A DNA stretch of 42,187 nucleotides from contig CAJXCW010000013.1 of assembly GCA_913051705.1 (NCBI GenBank), positions 1 to 42,187 of the forward strand, written 5' to 3'. Both the position numbers and the translations under genes were made by a program. Shown here piece after piece: positions 37,301 to 42,187 of the stretch (positions within the stretch are counted from its first letter, which is position 1; each line of letters begins with the position of its first letter). The notes beneath the pieces were generated by a model. That model did not search any database. It worked only from the letters and a program-made list of their open reading frames with translations, and was not told where the DNA came from. The stretch comes from an uncultured bacterium (GTDB lineage Bacteria > JAAXHH01).

Positions 37301-37666
37301 CTGGCTGGTATCGTAGTGAACAATGCAATTGTGCTTGTAGATTTTATCAACCAACTCCGGCGAAGCGGAAAAGGGCTTCACGAGGCCATCATGGAAGCGG
37401 GACAGACGCGTTTACGTCCCATTTTGATGACGACATCGACGACGGTACTTGGGCTACTCCCTATGGCCATCGGTTTCGGGGAGGGGGCTGAAATTCGGGC
37501 ACCTATGGCGATTACGGTGATCGGTGGTTTAATCGCCGGTACAGTCGTGACCCTGGTATTGGTACCGCTTATATATTTAACATTGGAGTCAATTATGGCA
37601 AAGGTCTTCAGTATCTTTGGTTCTCCCGCCGGGACACCGGCGTCACAGGAGGTAGTTGAAGCATGA
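34376..37666 (+). CDS. RND efflux permease (AcrB/HAE1-like), first of tandem pair
   Basis: RPVTIVMLMVAMVLFGSIAFQRLPINLLPDITYPTLTV; GIGMLVDNSIVVLESIDRYRRRGD; VVNNAIVLVDFINQLRRSGKGLHEAIMEAGQTRLRPILMTTSTTVLGLLPMA. Confidence 0.95.
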   Translation: MKIISFAIGRPVTIVMLMVAMVLFGSIAFQRLPINLLPDITYPTLTVRTEFIGAAPNEIENLISEPVEEAVGVVSGVVRVSSISRPERSDVILEFEWGTNMDFAGLDVREKIDLLNLPQAAEKPILLRFDPSLDPILRIALSGDESLTALRIMAEEEIKRELESLEGVAAVKISGGLEEEIHVELNESKLASLSIPITQVANRLQQENVNLTGGTIKDGESEYLVRILNEFQNVSEIGDIIIGQVNNIPIILSDVAQVSKSHKERKISTRINGKESIEIAIYKEAGSNTVSVAKGVKDRLETVEANVSGIATGVDMEIVFDQSTFIEQSVNEVLMTALYGGILALLVLFLFLRNSSTLIIGLSIPISVVTTFFFLYAFDVSLNIMSLGGLALGIGMLVDNSIVVLESIDRYRRRGDISGDEVAYRGASEVGQAVIAATLTTVCVFVPIVFVEGIAGQLFRDLALAVTFSLVVATLVAVTLIPMVSSFMGREQKNPYVDNSAEALPADATTIWGKVRILIRTVWNAVIRLLSFIVLVIFSIIKYLVIGVWIVLRTILTPLSFLFDLILPVIQKSYTPLLGWTLTHRAAVLLFGIVMLAGSLSIVPSLGIELIPEMSQGEFFVNVKLPVGTPLPVTENTLNRMSEITQGYPEVNTVYVLAGTMGQSGGNAGEERENIGQLHVRLNPGIRGEPEEQIMNRLRIDFEGIPGIEAPKFARPALFSFKDPVEVEVSGYNLTRLTEISEDLALEMSAVPGLTDVKASMEGGNPEVQILFDRRKLATLGLNLGTVTQILQNKIQGNIATALTRRDRKIDIRVWAEDEMRLSLDAIRRLIVNPEGTVPIPLSAVAEVQVAMGPSEIRRVNQQRVALVSAGLSGRALGDVTIDIQQILDGISLPLDFIVGIKGQNEEMNVAFQSMQFAILLSIFLVYLVMASQFESLLHPFVIMFTFPFAMIGVILTLLLTGQTISVIVLIGVIMLAGIVVNNAIVLVDFINQLRRSGKGLHEAIMEAGQTRLRPILMTTSTTVLGLLPMAIGFGEGAEIRAPMAITVIGGLIAGTVVTLVLVPLIYLTLESIMAKVFSIFGSPAGTPASQEVVEA

Positions 37667-40600
37667 GCATTGCCGAATTTTCTGTTAATCGTCCGGTGAC
37701 CACGATCATGATTATGGTCAGCGTTGTGGTACTTGGTGTGATTTCGTATACCAAAATGCCGTTGATGTTTTTGCCTGATATGTCGTTTCCGTCGTTGAAC
37801 GTCAGCGTACCGTATCCTTCCTCTTCTCCGGATGAGGTGGAGCGTCTGATTGCCCGGCCGCTGGAAGATGCCTTTGGCACGTTGAGCAATTTAAAGAGTA
37901 TGGAATCCACGTCGAGCGCCAATGACGCGCGGGTTCGCATCGAGTTCGAAGCCGGGACGGATATGGATCTGGCCTCGATGGAAGTCCGGGATCGTATCGA
38001 TCAGACTCGAGGTGAATTACCAAGCGATGTAAATCGGATTCGTATCCGACGCTGGAATCCAAACGATATGCCAATCTACAATTTCAGCGTCGCCTGGGGC
38101 GGTGACCCCGCCGAATTCTACAATATTGTGACCAAAGTGATCCAACCGCGTATTCAGCGGGTGGAAGGTGTGGCGAATGTAGAACTCAGCGGCATGGATG
38201 AGAAGCAGCTTCTGGTCATGGTCGACAACGAAAAGATGAAATCGCACAACCTGGACCTGTTTAATCTGAGTCAGACGCTCACCCAGAATAACATTACACT
38301 GGCAGCCGGCACCGTTACTGAAGGCGGCCGAAGGTATTCGGTGCGTGCTGTGGGCGAATACCGGTCTGCCGATGATATCGCCAATCTGCCGATTCCTGGT
38401 ACGCCGCTGGCTATACGTGATGTGGCTGATGTTCGATTCGGCTATCCGGAAGAGAGGAACTTTCAACGGCTGAACGGTATTGATGCGGTGACGGTTCGTG
38501 TGTATAAATCCTCGACAGCCAATATTGTGGATGTGGCGAAGAGAGCGGGCGAAGTGCTGGAGGAATTAAAAACACAGCCCCAGTTTGCCCAGTTGCAGAC
38601 GCGCATATTCTTCGATCAGTCCGAGGACATTGTCAAGCAGTTGACGAGTCTACGAAACACCGGTCTGTTAGGCGGAGTGATGGCGATCATCATACTGTTC
38701 GTGTTCCTGCGTAATGTGCGCAGCACTCTGATCATCAGTCTGTCGATTCCTATCTCTATTATCTGCACCTTCACCTTCATGTATCTGTTACGTGAGTTTG
38801 CCGGTTCCAGCATTTCCATTAACCTGATCTCGTTGATGGGATTGATGCTGGCCATCGGGATGCTGGTAGACAGCGCGGTTGTGGTGCTGGAAAGTATCTA
38901 CCGCCACCGGCAGGAATCCGATATGCCGGCGAAGAAAGCCGCCATTGTAGGCACTAAAGAAGTAACCATGGCTGTTGTAGCTGCTACCGCCACAACTCTA
39001 TGCGTGTTCCTGCCGTTGATTTTCATGGGCGGCGGCAGTCCTATGATGAGTTTTATGAAGGATTTTGTGATCGCTTTCTGTATCGTGATGGTTGCGGCGG
39101 TATTCATCGCTCTGACGCTGATCCCGCTGCTTGCTTCAAGATTATTCAACAGGCCGTTGGGAGAACCATCCCGGTTCTTCGCCCGTATGGCTAATTTTTA
39201 TGCATACATATTGAGCTGGAACCTGCGGCATCGTCCTGTCACGATAGCCTCGTTTGTCGTTATTCTATACGGTAGTTACTGGCTGTATCAGAATATAGAA
39301 CAGGAATTTCAACCGCAGGCACCGACACGGGATATCAGTATTGCGGCGGTTGTACCAGGCAGCTATGATATAACAGAAGTTAAAGCGCTGTTTACAGATG
39401 TTGAGAAGTTACTCCTTGATAGAAAAGACGAATTTCAAATTGAATCCATTTCCTCCTCCGGCAGTTTACGACGGGCGAATATCCGGATTGTTTTGACCGC
39501 CCCGGAAGAACGCCAGGAGTCCGCCTCAGAGCTTCAGACCAAGATTACCAAAGCACTTCCCGAAATTGCCGGCGTTCAGTGGAAACCCGGGCGCATGCGT
39601 TATCACGGCGGTGGCTCCGGCGGGGTGAATATTGAACTGCGCGGTGACAACATGGCCGTGCTGTCCAACATCGCCGAAGATATCCGTCAACGTATGGAAT
39701 TGATTGACGGCATTAAGGATGTAGACACCAGTCTGGAGCGCGGTGATGAAGAGATCCAGATAAATGTCAATCGGGCCATGGCGCAGACATACGGTATTTC
39801 GCCACAGCAGGCGGCGCGAACCGTTCAGGCGGCGCTGAGCAGCCGAACTCGCGGCCAATACAAAACCGAAGACCGGGAAGTCGATATCCTGCTGCAACTG
39901 GAAGAAGAAGACCGCGCTAACATGAGCCAATTGCAGAATATGACGTTTGAACGCGGCAACGGCGGAGGCGGTATGATCCCGTTCGGCACCCTGGCGGATT
40001 TCTCTCTGCGTAAGGGACCTGAAGCGATCAGACGGCAGGACCGGAAGTCGATTGTCACGGTGGGCGGCAATACAAGCCGGAGTGGGATGCGTGGTATCAG
40101 TGCGGAAGTCACGCAGATGATGGGGAGTATCCAGCTTCCGCCGGGGTATTCGTGGAGCATGGGACGTAGGTTTTTCCAGATGCAGGAATCTCAGAATGAA
40201 TTCCTATTCTCTATCTTGCTTTCCATCGGTCTGATTTACCTGATCATGGCGTCCATCTCCGAGTCGTTTGTTCAGCCGATCACGATTCTGTTATCTATAC
40301 TGTGTGCACTGGTCGGCGCCTTTATCGTGTTCTACCTGACCAACACGACGATGAATACGAACTCGATGCTCGGTGTTATCGTTCTGGCCGGATTGGCCGT
40401 GAACAATGCGATCGTGCTGATCGATCACGTGAATCATTTACGGCGGGAAGGGCTGTCACGAACCGAGGCGTTGATTCTGGGAGGCAAACATCGCCTGCGT
40501 CCGATTCTGATGACCTCGCTGACCACCATTTTCGGCCTGCTACCGATGGTAGCGCCACAGATTTTTCCGGAGTATTTCGGCCCGGTGGAAGATCGCGGTG

Positions 40601-40749
40601 CCAATCAGTGGGGCCCTGTCAGTCTGGCGCTCGTCGGAGGTCTGACCACATCCGGTATCCTGACCCTGCTGCTTCTGCCTACGGTCTACACGATTTTAGA
40701 GGATGTGACCGACTGGTTTAAAGGGCTTACCAGGCGGGTGTTGGCGTAG
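37663..40749 (+). CDS. RND efflux permease (AcrB/HAE1-like), second of tandem pair
   Basis: FSVNRPVTTIMIMVSVVVLGVISYTKMPLMFLPDMSFPSLNV; AIGMLVDSAVVVLESIYRHRQ; AVNNAIVLIDHVNHLRREGLSRTEALILGGKHRLRPILMTSLTTIFGLLPM; 4-bp overlap with the preceding gene. Confidence 0.95.
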   Translation: MSIAEFSVNRPVTTIMIMVSVVVLGVISYTKMPLMFLPDMSFPSLNVSVPYPSSSPDEVERLIARPLEDAFGTLSNLKSMESTSSANDARVRIEFEAGTDMDLASMEVRDRIDQTRGELPSDVNRIRIRRWNPNDMPIYNFSVAWGGDPAEFYNIVTKVIQPRIQRVEGVANVELSGMDEKQLLVMVDNEKMKSHNLDLFNLSQTLTQNNITLAAGTVTEGGRRYSVRAVGEYRSADDIANLPIPGTPLAIRDVADVRFGYPEERNFQRLNGIDAVTVRVYKSSTANIVDVAKRAGEVLEELKTQPQFAQLQTRIFFDQSEDIVKQLTSLRNTGLLGGVMAIIILFVFLRNVRSTLIISLSIPISIICTFTFMYLLREFAGSSISINLISLMGLMLAIGMLVDSAVVVLESIYRHRQESDMPAKKAAIVGTKEVTMAVVAATATTLCVFLPLIFMGGGSPMMSFMKDFVIAFCIVMVAAVFIALTLIPLLASRLFNRPLGEPSRFFARMANFYAYILSWNLRHRPVTIASFVVILYGSYWLYQNIEQEFQPQAPTRDISIAAVVPGSYDITEVKALFTDVEKLLLDRKDEFQIESISSSGSLRRANIRIVLTAPEERQESASELQTKITKALPEIAGVQWKPGRMRYHGGGSGGVNIELRGDNMAVLSNIAEDIRQRMELIDGIKDVDTSLERGDEEIQINVNRAMAQTYGISPQQAARTVQAALSSRTRGQYKTEDREVDILLQLEEEDRANMSQLQNMTFERGNGGGGMIPFGTLADFSLRKGPEAIRRQDRKSIVTVGGNTSRSGMRGISAEVTQMMGSIQLPPGYSWSMGRRFFQMQESQNEFLFSILLSIGLIYLIMASISESFVQPITILLSILCALVGAFIVFYLTNTTMNTNSMLGVIVLAGLAVNNAIVLIDHVNHLRREGLSRTEALILGGKHRLRPILMTSLTTIFGLLPMVAPQIFPEYFGPVEDRGANQWGPVSLALVGGLTTSGILTLLLLPTVYTILEDVTDWFKGLTRRVLA

Positions 40750-40752
40750 AAG

Positions 40753-40825
40753 AAATGGTGATTTATTGATTGGTTGATTGAAAAATGTTTTTAAATCAGA
40801 CAATCCACCAATCAGACAATTAAAA
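40753..40825. repeat. octad-phased inverted repeat after second RND gene
   Basis: AAATGGTG ATTTATTG ATTGGTTG ATTGAAAA ... AATCAGAC AATCCACC AATCAGAC AATTAAAA. Confidence 0.9.
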
Positions 40826-40870
40826 ATGGCGCCGTGAAGGGAGATAAAACCTGACGGCGTCATTTTTTTC
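40826..40870 (+). terminator. Rho-independent terminator of the RND operon
   Basis: ATGGCGCCGT...ACGGCGTCAT stem followed by TTTTTTT. Confidence 0.8.
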
Positions 40871-40872
40871 TT

Positions 40873-40900
40873 TAATACAACTAATTAATTAGTTGTATTA
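40873..40900. promoter_or_regulatory. 28-bp perfect palindrome, candidate BlaI operator
   Basis: TAATACAACTAATTAATTAGTTGTATTA; lies upstream of a BlaI-family gene and contains TACA..TGTA half-sites. Confidence 0.6.
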
Positions 40901-40984
40901 CTATTCGATTAGTTTGGTTGTTCTCATCAAGGTTGTCCGTGAATGGTGGGCTCCGTTTAAAGTTGCCGGCCGAGGAGATAGAGC

Positions 40985-41389
40985 ATAAAAAAGGACAAAC
41001 AGCTTGGTAAGGCTGAGTGGGAGATTATGGAGGGTCTATGGACCCTGAGTAAACCGGTCTCGGTTCGTGAGGTCCATCAGCATCTGTATCCTCATGGTGA
41101 AAAGGCTTATACCACCGTACAGACCATGATGGTAATCCTGGCCGACAAAGGATTTTTGAACAAAGAAAAGATCGGTATGGTGAATTTTTTCACGCCAGCT
41201 GTTTCACGGGAAGAAGCGGCAGGCCGGGAAACACGATCCGTTGTTGGGCGTATCTTCAACGGTTCTTTCGGCGCTCTGGCGGCTTTTCTGGTTGACTCGG
41301 GTGAGTTGTCCCGTCGGGATCTGGATCACCTCAAGCAGATGATTGAAGAGAAGGAAAGAGAACAGTCGGCGCAGGAGGAAGTCTCATGA
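40985..41389 (+). CDS. blaI: BlaI/MecI/CopY family transcriptional regulator
   Basis: IKKDKQLGKAEWEIMEGLWTLSKPVSVREVHQHLYPHGEKAYTTVQTMMVILADKGFLNKEKIG; the expected N-terminus begins at ATA 40985 after GAGGAG; first in-frame ATG is 41027. Confidence 0.85.
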   Translation: MKKDKQLGKAEWEIMEGLWTLSKPVSVREVHQHLYPHGEKAYTTVQTMMVILADKGFLNKEKIGMVNFFTPAVSREEAAGRETRSVVGRIFNGSFGALAAFLVDSGELSRRDLDHLKQMIEEKEREQSAQEEVS

Positions 41390-41702
41390 AGCTGCTTGCC
41401 ATTGGAATAACCTCTGGATGTCTGTGTTCCTCATATGGTTGAACTGACGATGTTGATCGGTTTTGTCTGGCTTATTGACCGGTTTACAGCACTGCCGACC
41501 GGTTTGCATTATATGCTATGGTCTCTGGCGTTGATCAAAGCCTGGGTACCGCCGGTGTTTTCGATTCCGATTGCGCAGGTTGATGAAACGGCCGGGCCGG
41601 GGATGACTATGGCCGTCAAATATGCCGCCTCGTATACGGCTGTTGCGACCGGTAGTGGATCTGTATTTCCAACGCCGGCGCTTGCGTTTGCGGCCATGTG
41701 GA
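41388..41702 (+). pseudogene. M56 (BlaR1/MecR1-like) peptidase remnant, frameshifted and truncated
   Basis: NNLWMSVFLIWL then, in a different frame, VELTMLIGFVWLIDRFTALPTGLHYMLWSLALIKAWVPPVFSIPI; immediately downstream of blaI; runs into transposase sequence. Confidence 0.7.
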
Positions 41703-42187
41703 TGTTCTCTATTGTCCCGATGCCGAATGGTTGGTGCTAAGACGTCTGATTCCTCCTGCCAAAACCGGAGGACATCCTCGCACCGTGGACATGCGAGAGA
41801 TTCTCAACGGTTTGTTTTATGTGACCCGTAGTGGCTGTAGTTGGCGCTTATTGCCGCATGATCTGCCCCCTGGAGTACGGTCTACGACTACTTCCGGCGA
41901 TATCGCAAAGACGGTACCTGGAAAAAGCTCAACACCGGCTTGCGCGAGATGGTGCGCCTTCAAGAGGGAAGAGAGGCAACGCCCAGTGCCGCGATCATTG
42001 ATACCCAGAGCGTGAAGACCACGGAAAAAGGGAGTCCAGAGGCTTTGACGGCGGCAAAAACGTCAAAGGCCGTAAGCGCCATATGTTAGTAAACATCCTG
42101 GGGCTTGTATTACTTGTTGTGGTCCATTCCGCCGGGGCCTCAGATCCTGCCGGCGCTCGTCTTTTGCTGCCCCAAATCCTGGGACTG
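41698..42187 (+). mobile_element. degenerate IS5-family-type transposase (runs off window end)
   Basis: YCPDAEWLVLRRLIPPAKTGGHPRTVDMREILNGLFYVTRSGCSWRLLPHDLPP / [54 protein letters not shown] / [25 protein letters not shown]; pieces lie in shifted frames. Confidence 0.85.

Overview
The window is a bacterial chromosomal segment. It has no rRNA, CRISPR array or prophage. The left part (minus strand) is largely housekeeping: ybaB (partial), dnaX, a large-type SRP RNA, a cluster of four tRNAs with tadA, a gamma-carbonic-anhydrase-like gene, a GHMP kinase, a REC/HisKA fragment, galU, KDPG aldolase, a PfkB sugar kinase, recO, a ftsB-like gene, eno, a caspase-like protein and a vWA/GATase-like membrane protein. 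The middle is accessory metabolism: small di-heme cytochrome, MBL hydrolase, DUF4412-like protein, nucleosidase, galactonate-dehydratase-like enolase, beta-propeller glycosidase-like protein, Sfp-type PPTase, LPP20-like proteins, NagB-PIG-L fusion, two PhyH dioxygenases and a Gfo/Idh oxidoreductase. The right part is an ECF sigma/anti-sigma/Spy-like/MFP/RND/RND module followed by blaI and a broken M56 gene joined to a degenerate IS5-type transposase. The most unusual structure is a set of intergenic repeats built from degenerate words phased at exactly 7, 8 or 9 bp. The words differ between loci, often form near-perfect inverted repeats, and sit in many of the gaps; one encodes a C-terminal protein tail. 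Other points: tadA lies next to the gene for its substrate tRNA-Arg(ACG); a caspase-like protein appears to lack the catalytic Cys; several genes are internally deleted or reduced to remnants; and blaI has no canonical start codon at its expected N-terminus but has a 28-bp perfect palindrome upstream. All assignments come from reading sequence and motifs; no database search was run.
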